NCBI GenBank assembly: GCA_903872075.1
Contig: CAIQJF010000082.1
Location: forward strand, 1 to 64,000
From: an uncultured Caulobacteraceae bacterium
GTDB lineage: Bacteria; Pseudomonadota; Alphaproteobacteria; Caulobacterales; Caulobacteraceae
Length of the DNA stretch: 64,000 nucleotides
Direction: 5' to 3'
The position numbers and the translations under genes are program-made. The notes under the pieces were generated by a model that made no database searches, had not been told where the DNA came from, and worked only from the letters and a program-made list of their open reading frames with translations. Each line of letters opens with the position of its first letter. Position 1 is the first letter of the stretch. Of this stretch, positions 16,552-25,938 are shown one piece after another.

Positions 16552-17655
16552 ATGGCCGGCGAGGTGACTGAGGGCGCCCATGCCCAGGACGCGGCCACGG
16601 AGGCGGCTTTTGCCGATCTGCGGCGGTTACTCCCCGCGCTTTTGGCGACACTGGACGCCCTGGCCTATCTGGCGCGCCGTCTCCACCCGCCGGAATTCGC
16701 CGAGGCCCTGGCGGTTGTCGGCGAGCCCGACGCCGAGCTCGCCACGCTTCGCCCGGCCTTGGAGCTTTGGCCGCAACGCCTGGCCGCCGTGGCGTCGGCC
16801 CTGGCCACGACCTCTGATGCGGCCCTGGAGGGCTTCGCCGAAATCCGGGCGGCCGGCGATTTGCGCGGCGTGTTCCGCGCCCTGCGCAAGCTGCCACGCG
16901 CGTTGGAGTCCCTCTATCCGCTGGCCGCGGTGATGCCGCCGGTAAGCCGGTTCTTCCTCGAGCCCGACGCGCGGACCAACACCGTGCTGGTCGGCGGGCT
17001 GGAACGGGCGGGGTCTCCGCCGGAGGCCGGGGTTCTGCACGGCGGGGGGGAACCGGGCGCCCGGGGCGGCTTTTCCGCCTACGTGCCCGAGACCTACGCG
17101 GCCGACAGGGACTGGCCGCTGGTCATGGCCCTGCACGGCGGCAGCGGCAATGGCCGGGCCTTCCTGTGGAGCTGGCTGGCCACCGCACGTGGCCGCGGCG
17201 CGATCGTTGTGGCGCCGACAGCTGTAGGCGATACCTGGGCTCTGATGGGCGAGGACGGGGATACGCCCAATCTGGCCGCCATCCTGGCGTTGGTGCGAGA
17301 TCGCTGGCGGATCGATCCGAAACGAATCCTGCTCACCGGCATGAGCGACGGCGGCACCTTCACCCTGGTCAGCGGCCTGGAGTCCGGTTCGCCGTTCACC
17401 CACCTGGCCCCCGTGGCCGCCGCCTTCCATCCGATCCTGGCCCAGATGGCCGACGCCGACCGTATCCGCGGCCTGCCCATTCACCTCACCCATGGGGCCC
17501 TGGACTGGATGTTCCCCGTGGAGGGCGCTCGCGAAGCGGAGGCGGCGCTGTCGGCGGCCGGCGCGCGGGTGACCTACCGCGAGATCGCCGACCTGAGCCA
17601 CTGCTACCCGCGAGAGATGAACGCCGCGATCCTCGACTGGCTGACGGCGAGCTGA
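16552..17655 (+). CDS. Alpha/beta-hydrolase esterase (PHB-depolymerase/phospholipase-like)
   Basis: 367 residues. The N-terminal 170 residues are helical with no known domain; the rest is an alpha/beta hydrolase. Oxyanion loop: LVMALHGGSGNG. Nucleophile elbow: TGMSDGGTF with the serine of GMSDGG. Acid: the aspartate in HGALDWMFPV. Histidine: DLSHCYPRE near the end. It hydrolyses an ester in the cytosol (no signal peptide). The ATG at 16552 has a good GGGAGAGG ribosome binding site; ATG 16495 would add 19 residues. It converges with the MDR gene, whose stop lies three bases away. Confidence 0.8.
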   Translation: MAGEVTEGAHAQDAATEAAFADLRRLLPALLATLDALAYLARRLHPPEFAEALAVVGEPDAELATLRPALELWPQRLAAVASALATTSDAALEGFAEIRAAGDLRGVFRALRKLPRALESLYPLAAVMPPVSRFFLEPDARTNTVLVGGLERAGSPPEAGVLHGGGEPGARGGFSAYVPETYAADRDWPLVMALHGGSGNGRAFLWSWLATARGRGAIVVAPTAVGDTWALMGEDGDTPNLAAILALVRDRWRIDPKRILLTGMSDGGTFTLVSGLESGSPFTHLAPVAAAFHPILAQMADADRIRGLPIHLTHGALDWMFPVEGAREAEAALSAAGARVTYREIADLSHCYPREMNAAILDWLTAS

Positions 17656-17658
17656 GGT

Positions 17659-18696
17659 TCACACCACGGGCAGCGGCGGATCGGTCAGTTTCAACAGCTG
17701 CTTGCCCAGGTTCTTGCCCTCGAACAGCCGCCGCAAGGTGGCGGGGCAGTTCTCGAACCCGACCTGGATGTCCTCGGCCGTGGTCAGTTTGCCCTGCGCC
17801 ATCAGTCCGGCGAGGGCCTGAACCCCCTCGGCGAAGCGGTGCATGTAGTCGAGGATGATGAAGCCCTCCATGCGCGCCCGCTGCAGGGTGAGCTGCATAT
17901 AGGGCCGGATGCCCGGGCCGGCGTTCGGGTCTTCCTCGTTATAGGAAGAGATGCCGCCGCAAAGGATGACGCGCGCCTTCAGGGCGATGTTCATCAGGGC
18001 CGCTTCCAGGATCTCGCCGCCGACGTTCTCGAACACCACGTTGACGCCCTTCGGCGCCAGGGCCTTGATCTGCCCGGCCACGTCGCCCGTCCTATAGTCG
18101 ATGCAGGCGTCCGCACCCGCGACCGTGGTCACCCAGGCGCATTTGTCGGGTCCGCCGGCGATGCCGATCACCTTGCAGCCCAGGGCCTTGGCCACCTGCA
18201 CAACGACCGAGCCGGTGGCGCCCGCGGCGCCGGAGACCAGGACGGTGTCGCCCGGCTCGGGACGGCCGAGATCGGTCAGGCCGAAATAGGCGGTCAGGCC
18301 GGTGATACCGAACACGCCCAAGGCCTGTTCCGGCGTCACGCCCGGAAACAAAGGGGTGATCGGCCCGATCTCGGTCATGCCGCTTGAGACCACATACTCC
18401 TGCCAGCCGAAGCCGCCCTGGACCATCTGGCCCGGTTTGAAGCCGGGGTGGTTGGACTTGACCACCTGACCCACCGCGCCGGCGCGCACGGGCTCGCCGA
18501 TCTTCACGGCCGGCAGATAGGAATCGGCCGCCAGCCAGCCGCGCTGAGTCGGGTCGAAGGAGAGGTGGGTCACCCGCACCAGGAATTCGCCGGGGCCGGG
18601 CTCCGGAACGGCACTTTCGGCCAGGGTGAAGTCGCTGTCCTTGATCACGCCGTGGGGGCGGGTGGCGAGCAGCCAGCGGCGGTTGGTGTCGGCCAT
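17659..18696 (-). CDS. NADP-dependent zinc-free MDR oxidoreductase
   Basis: 345 residues of the medium-chain dehydrogenase/reductase family, leukotriene-B4-dehydrogenase/YncB-like branch. Cofactor site: TVLVSGAAGATGSVVVQVAK. The substrate-side signature is FENVGGEILEAAL, and the N-terminus has the usual LATRPHGVIKDSDF. There are no zinc-ligand cysteines. Members reduce enones and quinones using NADPH. A paralogue with the same architecture is at 26339-27391 (identical FENxGGxxxxAA motif). The gene is alone on its strand, between the convergent esterase gene and the divergent Sel1 gene. Confidence 0.88.
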   Translation of the reverse strand: MADTNRRWLLATRPHGVIKDSDFTLAESAVPEPGPGEFLVRVTHLSFDPTQRGWLAADSYLPAVKIGEPVRAGAVGQVVKSNHPGFKPGQMVQGGFGWQEYVVSSGMTEIGPITPLFPGVTPEQALGVFGITGLTAYFGLTDLGRPEPGDTVLVSGAAGATGSVVVQVAKALGCKVIGIAGGPDKCAWVTTVAGADACIDYRTGDVAGQIKALAPKGVNVVFENVGGEILEAALMNIALKARVILCGGISSYNEEDPNAGPGIRPYMQLTLQRARMEGFIILDYMHRFAEGVQALAGLMAQGKLTTAEDIQVGFENCPATLRRLFEGKNLGKQLLKLTDPPLPVV

Positions 18697-18770
18697 GGGG
18701 AATCCTCCGGTTCGGGTCTTGCGGCGCAGAAAGCATGCTATGGCGGCGTGAACGCAAGAGGGAACGCCGC

Positions 18771-19364
18771 TTGAAGCTCTGGATAGTCGCCATAGGCGCC
18801 CTGGCGGCGACCGCGTTCGCCGCGCCGGCGCTCGCGCAGATCCCCACCATGGGGGGGAACATGACGGGACAGGCCTATCAGGCCGAGGGGCGCGAGAACT
18901 TCCGGCAGGCGGAGATTCGGGAGTCGCTTCGCCGGCGGGCGCGCGAGGACTTTCTCACGGCCAGGAGCGCCTATGACCACGGCGATTGGGGCATGGCCCG
19001 CAAGCTGCTGCTGCCCATGGCCGAACAGGATTCGCCCGCGGCGCAGTACCTTCTGGGCGCCATGGAGGCGCGCGGTCAGGGCGGTCCGCGCAATAAGGCC
19101 GCCGCGCTGTCCTGGTTCCGCAAGGCGGCCGGACAGGGCTTCCCCCAGGGCGAATTCAGTCTCGGCCTGGCCTATCTGACGGGCGATGGGGTTGCCGCGG
19201 ACGACCGCGAGGGCGCGCGATGGCTACGACGGGCGGCGGACCACGGCCTGCCACAGGCGCAGTTCAATCTCGCGGTGCTCTATGAGAACGGTCAAGGCGT
19301 GACCCGCGACACGGCCCAGGCGACGGCCTGGTATCGCAGGGCCGCGGCCGGCGGCGTCAGATAG
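18771..19364 (+). CDS. Exported Sel1-repeat (TPR-like) protein
   Basis: 197 residues with a signal peptide (MKLWIVAIGALAATAFAAPALAQ) followed by Sel1-type repeats. Three or four can be picked out, each with A-x2-YLLGAM, W-x2-KAA or LAYLTGDG, for example AALSWFRKAAGQGFPQGEFS, then ARWLRRAADHG and ATAWYRRAAAGG. Such proteins bind partners in the periplasm or envelope. The chosen TTG at 18771 makes the signal peptide start correctly and lies after GAGGGA; the ATG at 18735 would add a basic leader. It overlaps the convergent PfkB gene by eight bases. Confidence 0.75.
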   Translation: MKLWIVAIGALAATAFAAPALAQIPTMGGNMTGQAYQAEGRENFRQAEIRESLRRRAREDFLTARSAYDHGDWGMARKLLLPMAEQDSPAAQYLLGAMEARGQGGPRNKAAALSWFRKAAGQGFPQGEFSLGLAYLTGDGVAADDREGARWLRRAADHGLPQAQFNLAVLYENGQGVTRDTAQATAWYRRAAAGGVR

Positions 19365-20295
19365 CGACGACCGTCACGGTGTTCAGCAGCCGATGGTGAT
19401 CCTCCGGCCGCCCCAGGCCGGTGCCATGCGATAGCACTGTCGCCGATCCCGCCGCCACGCCATGCCTGAACGCCTCGTGCAAAGGCGCGCCCGTGGAATG
19501 GGCCCAGAGCATGCCGCCAAGAAAGCTGTCGCCGGCCCCGACCGTACTGACCGCGTGGATCGGCGCGGCGGTCGCCCGCCAGGCGGTTTCGGCGGTGACC
19601 AGAAGCGCGCCCTCGGACCCGAGACTCAAGGCCACCACCTCCGCCGCGCCCCGGCCGATCAGGGTTCTGCAAGCGGCGGCGCGCGCGCCGTCGTCGTCCA
19701 GGCCGAGTCCGGTCAGTTCGCGCAATTCGCGCAGGTTGGGCTTGAGCAGATAGACGCCGGCCTCCAGGGCGTGTCGCAGGGCCGGGCCCGAGGTGTCGAG
19801 CGCCAGCTTCACGCCCGATGCGGCGGCGGTTTTCGCCACGCGGGCATAGAAATCCTCGGGCGCCCCGGGCGGCAGGCTGCCGCTGGCGCAGAACAGGTCC
19901 GGCCAGGTTCTCAGCGCGCGAACGGCGTGCAGACAGGCTCGCCACTCGTGTGGCGACAGGTGCGGGCCGGGCATCACAAAGCGATACTGTGTGTCGGCGG
20001 TCCGGTCGTAGACCGTGAAATCCTCGCGGGTCTCGCCACGTACAGGAACGGCGACGCTGTGAACGCCCTCCTCCGAGACCAGTTTTTCAAGCAGCCGGCC
20101 TGTCAGTCCGCCTGTCGGGTAGATGGCGCTGACCTCGGCCCCCAACCGGCCGGCCACCCGCGCCACGTTGATGCCGCCGCCGCCGGGGTCGCGCCGGCTT
20201 TCGTCGCACCTCAACTTTCGATCGGGTTCGACCGTTTCGGTATCGGTGGAGACGTCGATCGCCGGATTCATGGTCAAGGTGGCGATGTGTGGCAT
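19357..20295 (-). CDS. PfkB-family sugar kinase (1-phosphofructokinase-like)
   Basis: 312 residues of the PfkB ribokinase fold. The N-terminal signature reads TLTMNPAIDVSTDT. The ATP/catalytic motif is VSTVGAGDSFLGGML, where the aspartate of GAGDS is the base. The sequence PGGGGINVARVAGRLGAEV fits the 1-phosphofructokinase/tagatose-6-phosphate kinase branch, so a phosphosugar is the likely substrate. It is a single gene; the PAS-type gene diverges from it with 128 bases between them, and its 3' end overlaps the Sel1 gene. Confidence 0.85.
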   Translation of the reverse strand: MPHIATLTMNPAIDVSTDTETVEPDRKLRCDESRRDPGGGGINVARVAGRLGAEVSAIYPTGGLTGRLLEKLVSEEGVHSVAVPVRGETREDFTVYDRTADTQYRFVMPGPHLSPHEWRACLHAVRALRTWPDLFCASGSLPPGAPEDFYARVAKTAAASGVKLALDTSGPALRHALEAGVYLLKPNLRELRELTGLGLDDDGARAAACRTLIGRGAAEVVALSLGSEGALLVTAETAWRATAAPIHAVSTVGAGDSFLGGMLWAHSTGAPLHEAFRHGVAAGSATVLSHGTGLGRPEDHHRLLNTVTVVAI

Positions 20296-20423
20296 TCGTC
20301 CCTCGCGGCGGCGTGTCGGCCTTGACCCCTGCCGATGCCAGGCCCTTATAGTGATTTAGGGGCAGATTGTTACGGACACCACGTCGTATCGCGCCGTCCG
20401 GCGTGAAAGGCCGGAGCGCCCCG

Positions 20424-20864
20424 ATGAAACATCCCTTCGTTCTCCCCCGCCGGCTTCCGCAGGATATCGTCCGGGTTCGAAATTCCTGGAAGGGATTGCT
20501 CCGCGGCGAGGCCGAAATTCCGTTCGGCGATGATCTGAGGATGACTGACCTGGCCGGGATGTCGGGGCGGCTGTTCCTCATCGATGTTTTCGAGCGTCCG
20601 GAGCGCTACCGGTTCAACACGGTCGGTCACGACATCACCGAGGCCGGCCTTGAGGGCGTCTTTCTCGACGAACACCGTCTCGGCTGGCCGTTCGCCTTTC
20701 TTCGCGCCCAGTGCTCGGTGACCGTCGAATCTGGCCGGCCGACCCTGCACCACGGACCCGGTGATCCCCGCCTGAAGGACCCGCGCGACTTCGCACGGCT
20801 GCTCCTGCCCCTATGGGGCGAGGGCCATATCGCCTTGCTGCTGGGCGTGATAGCTGACGCCTGA
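20424..20864 (+). CDS. PAS-like sensory protein
   Basis: 146 residues that resemble the PAS domain of the PF07310 type common in alphaproteobacteria: GRLFLIDVFERPERYRFNTV as the central strand pair, and LRAQCSVTVESGRPTLHHG and LLLPLWGEGHIALLLGVI at the end. There is no output domain, so it may be a stand-alone sensor or adaptor. The ATG at 20424 gives a normal-sized domain. It lies 42 bases upstream of the TonB receptor gene on the same strand and could be co-transcribed with it. The PAS call is by general resemblance. Confidence 0.6.
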   Translation: MKHPFVLPRRLPQDIVRVRNSWKGLLRGEAEIPFGDDLRMTDLAGMSGRLFLIDVFERPERYRFNTVGHDITEAGLEGVFLDEHRLGWPFAFLRAQCSVTVESGRPTLHHGPGDPRLKDPRDFARLLLPLWGEGHIALLLGVIADA

Positions 20865-20906
20865 TTTCGGGGCCGGCTGTCCGCCGGAGCGGGTGTCGCC
20901 GAGGGT

Positions 20907-23237
20907 ATGTTCAGACGCGTGTTGTTTTTGGCCGGCGGTCTGGTGCTGGCCGGCGTCGCCCACGGCGCCGACGCGCCCGTGACGCCGCCCGGTGTCTCCG
21001 GTATCACGGTGATCGGCGTGGCCCCCCTGCCTGGCACGGGGGTGGATGTCGACAAGTCGCCGAGCGCGGTCCAGACGCTCAGCGCGGCCGAGTTGAACGG
21101 GGCGAGCCGTGGTCTGGCCGGCGCGCTTGAGGATCGTCTGGCGAGCGTGAGTCTCGGCGACAATCTGGCCGACACCTTCCAGCCCGATCTGCTGCTGCGA
21201 GGCTTTGAGGCTTCCCCGGTTCTTGGCACGCCCCAGGCGGTGGCGGTCTATCAGAACGGCGCCCGGATCAACGAGGCCTTCGGGGAGACGGTCAACTGGG
21301 ACCTGATCCCGGACATCGCCATTCGCCGCGCCGACGTCCAGGGCGCCAATCCGGTCTTCGGTCTCAACGCTCTCGGCGGCGCGGTCACCGTGCAGATGAA
21401 AAACGGCTTCAGCGACGACGGCGGAGAGGCGGTGGTGTCGGGAGGCGCCTTCCGGCGGCGGGAGGCAAGCCTGCAATGGGGCGGTCATACGTCGAGCCTT
21501 GGCGCCTATGTCGCTTTGCGCGGGCTCGACGAAGACGGCTGGCGGGCGTTCTCCGCAAATCGCCTTCGGCAGGCCTATGGCGGCCTGACCGCGCGGTTGG
21601 GCGCGCTCGCGGTCGATCTCTCGGCAACGGTTGCCGACAACCGCCTTCACGGCCAGTCGGCGGCGCCGGTGCAGGAACTGGCGGTGAACCGCGCCCTGGT
21701 GTTCACCAATCCCCAGCAGGTGGACAATCGCCTGACCTTTCTCACCCTTGAGTCCATCTGGACGGTCTCACCCGTCCTGTCCCTCCAGGGCGTCGCCTAC
21801 TATCGCCGCCTTCGGCAGGAGACCCTGAACGGAAACACCATCGGATACGCGGCCTGCTCAAGCCAGCCCGGCCTGCTGTGTCAGCCGGACGGCCTGACGG
21901 TCGTCACCGGCGCTGATGGCGCGGCCCTGCCGGACATCAGCCTTGGCGGGACAATCCCAATCGGCGCGATCGATCGTCAATCTGTCAGGTCCGAGAGCGG
22001 CGGAATCTCCCTTCAGGCCGCCCTGACCCTGCCGGTGTGGGGCCGCCCCAATCACCTGACCCTCGGGGCAAGCCTGGACGACTCGATCACGGCGTTCGCC
22101 TCCACCGCCGCGATCGGCCCGGTGGACGCGGCCCTGACCGTGGGCGCCACGGGCCTGGTCGTCGTGACGCCGGAAGGATCCGACTTCAATGCGACTCCGG
22201 TCGGCCTGCACGCGGGATCAACCTATCTGGGCCTCTACGCCACCGACACCTTCGATCTGACATCGCGCCTCTCCGTCACCGCCAGCGGCCGCTACAACCG
22301 CGCGCGCATCGATCTCGTCGACCGGCACGGGACAGACCTGAACGGGCGCAACCGCTATGAGCGGTTCAACCCGGCTCTGGGCGCCGCCTGGCGGATCACC
22401 GACGGGCTTACCGCCTATGCGGGCTACGCCGAAGGCAGCCGGGCCCCCAACGCCAGCGAGATCGAATGCTCGAACCCGCTGATCCCCTGCCTGCTGCCCT
22501 CGACCCTGGCCAGCGACCCGCCGACCCTTCGTCAGGTGGTCTCGCTCACTTGGGAAGCGGGGCTGCGCGGGCGGTTCAAGGCGGCGGGCGGCGCGGTGAG
22601 GTGGAGCGCCGGCGTTTTCCGGGCGGATGTGCGTGACGACATCTACAGCGTCGCCACGACGCTCAGCGCTGGCTATTTCCAGAACATCGGCGGCACCCGG
22701 CGCGAGGGCGTGGAGGCCTTTCTCGGCTATGAGGGCCGGCGGCTGTCGGCCTTTGCCGCCTACGGCTATGTGGACGCGACCTTCCGTTCGGCCTTCGTCC
22801 TGCCCTCGCCGCTCAATCCTGGACGCGACGCCGCCGGGGATATCTCCGTCCACGCTGGCGACCGTCTGCCAGGCATTCCGCGCCATCGTCTGCGGCTTGG
22901 CGCCGATTATATGCTTCGACCCGGCTGGACATTGGGCGCGCGCCTCACCGTCGCGGGCGATCAGACCTATCGCGGCGACGAGATCGGCGCGATCGCTCCT
23001 CTGGCGGGCTATGCGGTGGTGTCCCTGCGTTCGGATCTGAAGCTGACGTCCGGGCTCGCCCTCTTCGCCGCCATCGACAACGCCCTGGACAGCCGATACG
23101 CCACCTTCGGTATTCTGGGCGATCCGACAGGGGTTGGCGCACCGGGGGTTCCAACTCAGCCAGGCGCCGCCGACCCCCGCTTCCAGAGCCCCGCCGCTCC
23201 CATCGCCGCGCGCGGCGGGTTGCGGCTGACGTTCTGA
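20907..23237 (+). CDS. TonB-dependent receptor (probable metal uptake)
   Basis: 776 residues with a signal peptide (FRRVLFLAGGLVLAGVAHGA), a TonB-box-like start (SGITVIGVAPLPG), a plug domain (LLRGFEASPVLGTPQAVAVY, VFGLNALGGAV) and a 22-strand barrel with NFSRAPNASE-type YAEGSRAPNASEIECSNPLI. It ends in an aromatic residue (GGLRLTF), as outer membrane proteins do. TonB receptors import metal chelates and other ligands. The next gene, 43 bases down, is a PCu(A)C copper chaperone and the minus-strand OMP and DUF2946 genes follow, so copper is the likely ligand, an inference from context. Confidence 0.88.
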   Translation: MFRRVLFLAGGLVLAGVAHGADAPVTPPGVSGITVIGVAPLPGTGVDVDKSPSAVQTLSAAELNGASRGLAGALEDRLASVSLGDNLADTFQPDLLLRGFEASPVLGTPQAVAVYQNGARINEAFGETVNWDLIPDIAIRRADVQGANPVFGLNALGGAVTVQMKNGFSDDGGEAVVSGGAFRRREASLQWGGHTSSLGAYVALRGLDEDGWRAFSANRLRQAYGGLTARLGALAVDLSATVADNRLHGQSAAPVQELAVNRALVFTNPQQVDNRLTFLTLESIWTVSPVLSLQGVAYYRRLRQETLNGNTIGYAACSSQPGLLCQPDGLTVVTGADGAALPDISLGGTIPIGAIDRQSVRSESGGISLQAALTLPVWGRPNHLTLGASLDDSITAFASTAAIGPVDAALTVGATGLVVVTPEGSDFNATPVGLHAGSTYLGLYATDTFDLTSRLSVTASGRYNRARIDLVDRHGTDLNGRNRYERFNPALGAAWRITDGLTAYAGYAEGSRAPNASEIECSNPLIPCLLPSTLASDPPTLRQVVSLTWEAGLRGRFKAAGGAVRWSAGVFRADVRDDIYSVATTLSAGYFQNIGGTRREGVEAFLGYEGRRLSAFAAYGYVDATFRSAFVLPSPLNPGRDAAGDISVHAGDRLPGIPRHRLRLGADYMLRPGWTLGARLTVAGDQTYRGDEIGAIAPLAGYAVVSLRSDLKLTSGLALFAAIDNALDSRYATFGILGDPTGVGAPGVPTQPGAADPRFQSPAAPIAARGGLRLTF

Positions 23238-23280
23238 GCCCCTAGTCGAAGCTCCTCGTCGCCTCAGCCCAAGGCCTCCC

Positions 23281-23787
23281 ATGTCCTACAGTCGCGCGCT
23301 CATCGCCTCAGCCTCCATCGGAGGGGTCCTGCTCGCCGCGCCGGCGACCCTCGCCCATGCCTATGACACCGCCGCGCTCCATATCGGTCATCCCTGGATC
23401 AAGACGCCGCCGAACGCCGCCCCGGCCGCGGCCGGCTATCTGACCGTGACCAACCACGGCAAGGCGGCCGAACGCCTGACCGGCGGTGAGTCGGCGACGT
23501 TCAAGGCCGTGGAACCCCACACCATGTCCATGACGGGCGCCGTGATGCGCATGCGCCTCGCCAAGGACGGCCTGGCGATCCCGCCCGGCGGCACGCTGAC
23601 CCTCGCCCCCGGCGGCGATCACCTGATGCTGATCGCGCCGGGCAAGGCCCTGAAAGCCGGCGACAAGGTCCCGGTCACCCTGACCTTCGCCCATGCGGGC
23701 AAGGTCAGGGTCGAGTTCATCGTCCAGGACGGCGCCCCCGCAGCGCCGATGAGCCACGAGTCCATGCCCGGCATGGACATGCATTGA
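23281..23787 (+). CDS. PCu(A)C periplasmic copper chaperone
   Basis: 168 residues with a signal peptide (SASIGGVLLAAPATLAHA) and the copper motif of the DUF461/PCu(A)C family: H-x-M-x-M in VEPHTMSMTG, then HLMLI further on. The C-terminus is rich in Met and His (HESMPGMDMH), adding copper ligands. These proteins carry Cu(I) in the periplasm, often to cytochrome oxidase or the Cox17-like pathway. It follows the TonB receptor gene on the same strand, and is convergent with the outer membrane gene at 23804-24805. Confidence 0.9.
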   Translation: MSYSRALIASASIGGVLLAAPATLAHAYDTAALHIGHPWIKTPPNAAPAAAGYLTVTNHGKAAERLTGGESATFKAVEPHTMSMTGAVMRMRLAKDGLAIPPGGTLTLAPGGDHLMLIAPGKALKAGDKVPVTLTFAHAGKVRVEFIVQDGAPAAPMSHESMPGMDMH

Positions 23788-23803
23788 CCAGCGCGGCGGC
23801 GCC

Positions 23804-24805
23804 TCAGAACGAATAGGTCGCCTGGACGTTCACCAGGGCCGGGGCCGTCAACTGTCCGGCCTTGCCGGACCCGGGCGGCGCGCTGTTGACGTGCTCATAG
23901 AGCGGCAGGGCGACGTCGATGAACAGCCGCACCTTGCCGGCGCGCAGTTCGAGGCCAGGACCGATCAACAGCCGCTCATAGCCGGAGTTGAGGGTATCGG
24001 ACGCATCGCCGGAGTCCCGCTGCCGATGGCTGTTGATCAGCTGCAGTACGGGCGCGACCTTGGGAAACGGACCGATCCGGCCGAGGTCGTAACCCACGCC
24101 CACGGCGGTATTGAACTCGTCACCCGGCCGATAGCCGCCCCGCGTCGTTACGGCGACCTGATAGCGAGCCTGGGCGAACCAGGACAAACGCCCTTCGGGG
24201 TCGAACCGGCCGATGTGATAGGCGCCGAAGATGAGGTCGGTGCTGCCGGTCCCGGGGAGGGTGTCGCGGTCGAATTCGGCCCCGCCCAGCGGGCCGGTCG
24301 GTCCCTTGTCGTCTCCGGTCGGGAGCTTCACGCCCAGGCTCAAGCCCGTGGACATGTCCTTCGCCAGACCGGTGTAGACCGCGGTCAGTTGCGCATCGCC
24401 GAGGCCGGTCTCGCGGGCCCGGTAAACGCTCCCTTCCGGCCCGGCCACGCCGCCATCGTCGGTCGAGACAAACGTGCGGTCATAGATCGGCACTTCGGCC
24501 ATGATCGTCCATTTGTGGTTGATCATGTACTGGCCGCCGAAGGTGTAGAAATGGGTTTCGATGGACTTGTCGGGATTGTCGGCCGCCGCCGCGGCGTGGC
24601 CGCCCTCGCGGTTCCGGGTCTGGTCCATGTAGCTGTAGCGGAACCAGGCGGAGAAGCCGGTCGGGGAGTCGGGCGGCATCAGGGCGCCGCCGCCGATATC
24701 GAAGATGCCGCAGCCGCAGGCGCAGGCCCGGGCGGCGGTGGGCGCGAGGGCCGCGAGGCCGAGGGTTAGGGCGGCCGCTGAGGCGGCATAGGTCAGAAAA
24801 CGCAT
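23804..24805 (-). CDS. Outer-membrane beta-barrel protein with N-terminal Cys motif
   Basis: 333 residues. The signal peptide (LTLGLAALAPTAARA) is followed by ACACGCGIFDIGG, four closely spaced cysteines of possible metal-binding use. The rest has repeated amphipathic strands (ETHFYTFGGQYMINHKWTIM, GLSLGVKLPTGDD, WFAQARYQVAVTT) and a terminal aromatic (NVQATYSF), typical of an outer membrane barrel, related to the MetA-phenol/transporter type. The function is unknown. It is convergent with the copper chaperone gene and 96 bases upstream of it lies the DUF2946 gene on the same strand, so a copper-related role is plausible. Confidence 0.65.
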   Translation of the reverse strand: MRFLTYAASAAALTLGLAALAPTAARACACGCGIFDIGGGALMPPDSPTGFSAWFRYSYMDQTRNREGGHAAAAADNPDKSIETHFYTFGGQYMINHKWTIMAEVPIYDRTFVSTDDGGVAGPEGSVYRARETGLGDAQLTAVYTGLAKDMSTGLSLGVKLPTGDDKGPTGPLGGAEFDRDTLPGTGSTDLIFGAYHIGRFDPEGRLSWFAQARYQVAVTTRGGYRPGDEFNTAVGVGYDLGRIGPFPKVAPVLQLINSHRQRDSGDASDTLNSGYERLLIGPGLELRAGKVRLFIDVALPLYEHVNSAPPGSGKAGQLTAPALVNVQATYSF

Positions 24806-24901
24806 GGGAAATGTCCGGACTGATCGCGCCGCCGCGGCCGGTGTGTCCGGCGCGTGCGACGCTCTGGGCCCGCGCGTGGGACGCGTGGGCGGCGGGGATG
24901 A

Positions 24902-25285
24902 TCAGACGGAGGGCGGCGGGCCCTGAGACGGCGGCGGCGGTGCGGCGAGGCCGCGTCCGGGCGCCAGATCGGCGATGGCCAGCGACGCGACGGGGGCCGG
25001 TGCGTGCGCCGCGGAGGAGACGGCCGCCACGGGCGGCGGCGCTGAGGCCACACCGTGACCTGCGAAGGCGCAGGCCCCGTCGGCGTGGGAGGTTTTGATC
25101 GGCGCCTTGGCGGGCGATGGAACCGTCAATGGGCCGTGACCGGTGCAGATCACGATCGCGGGGCCGGCCGGCCGGGCCGTGAGCATGAAGCCCGGCGGCG
25201 TCAGGACGTGCAGGATCAGGGCCAGGAGCGCCATAAGCGCGCCAGGACCTTGGCCGTGTCTCATCGCTGACGCCGTGCGTCTCAT
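24902..25285 (-). CDS. DUF2946-type small envelope protein
   Basis: 127 residues in the style of DUF2946: a hydrophobic N-terminal segment (ALMALLALILHVLTPPGFML), VICTGHGPLTV, a short His/Cys part (SHADGACAFAGHG) and a Pro/Ala-rich tail (AAHAPAPVASLAIA). Members are found in copper-resistance and cuproenzyme gene clusters and have a single membrane anchor. Several starts are possible (25285, or the ATG eight codons in). The gene lies upstream of the outer-membrane gene, same strand. The function within copper handling is not known. Confidence 0.65.
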   Translation of the reverse strand: MRRTASAMRHGQGPGALMALLALILHVLTPPGFMLTARPAGPAIVICTGHGPLTVPSPAKAPIKTSHADGACAFAGHGVASAPPPVAAVSSAAHAPAPVASLAIADLAPGRGLAAPPPPSQGPPPSV

Positions 25286-25461
25286 GCGGCGCTTCTAGAC
25301 ACGGCGATCGGCGCCCGCAATCCAGGCGCGGGGACCGGGCTTCGAAATCCGGACCACGCTACATGTTTGGGGTGGAATCCCGCTGGACGCCCGACCGCCG
25401 CCACGTCATCATTCGCGCCGACGCCGCCGACACCAGAGCGGCGCGGGGAGGACACAGCACC

Positions 25462-25938
25462 ATGACCACGGCCGTCAGGCCCATGCCGCCGGAATCTGAG
25501 ATCCGCGCCATCGTGGGACATCAGTTCCCCGGCGGGATCTACACCGTCGCCCACTGGGAAAATTTCCTGCTCACCGAATGCACCGGCGCAGACCTGCTGC
25601 CGGACGGCATGGTCCACCCGGTGGTGCTGTTCCACATGCCGATCCTCGGCAGCCGCACCACCATCGGCGAGATGTTCGCCTTGGGTCAGGCCGAGTCGGA
25701 TTATTCCATCGGCATCGAAAGCTACGACTGGGAGATGTTCCATCCCCTTCGCGAGGAGGTCGCCTACCAGATCGGCGGCAAGGTTGTCGCCGCCGAGCGC
25801 CGCGCCCGTCCTGATGGCCGGCCGTTCGACCGCATCCAGTTCCAGTTCACCGTGACCCAGCCCGACGGCGTCCTCGCCGCCCGCACTACCATCACCTGGC
25901 ACTACAACCGCCAGGCCAACCGGGGGATGAAGTCATGA
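25462..25938 (+). CDS. MaoC/FAS1-like hot-dog dehydratase, first subunit
   Basis: 158 residues of the hot-dog fold. It resembles the N-terminal half of MaoC-type enoyl-CoA hydratases: GGIYTVAHWENFLLTECTGA, VLFHMPILGSRTTIGEMF and a final strand TVTQPDGVLAARTTITWHY. It probably pairs with the next gene product, which has the catalytic Asp and His. The ATG at 25462 follows GGGGAGG; the frame extends upstream but is uncoded there. It overlaps the next gene by four bases (ATGA). Confidence 0.7.
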   Translation: MTTAVRPMPPESEIRAIVGHQFPGGIYTVAHWENFLLTECTGADLLPDGMVHPVVLFHMPILGSRTTIGEMFALGQAESDYSIGIESYDWEMFHPLREEVAYQIGGKVVAAERRARPDGRPFDRIQFQFTVTQPDGVLAARTTITWHYNRQANRGMKS

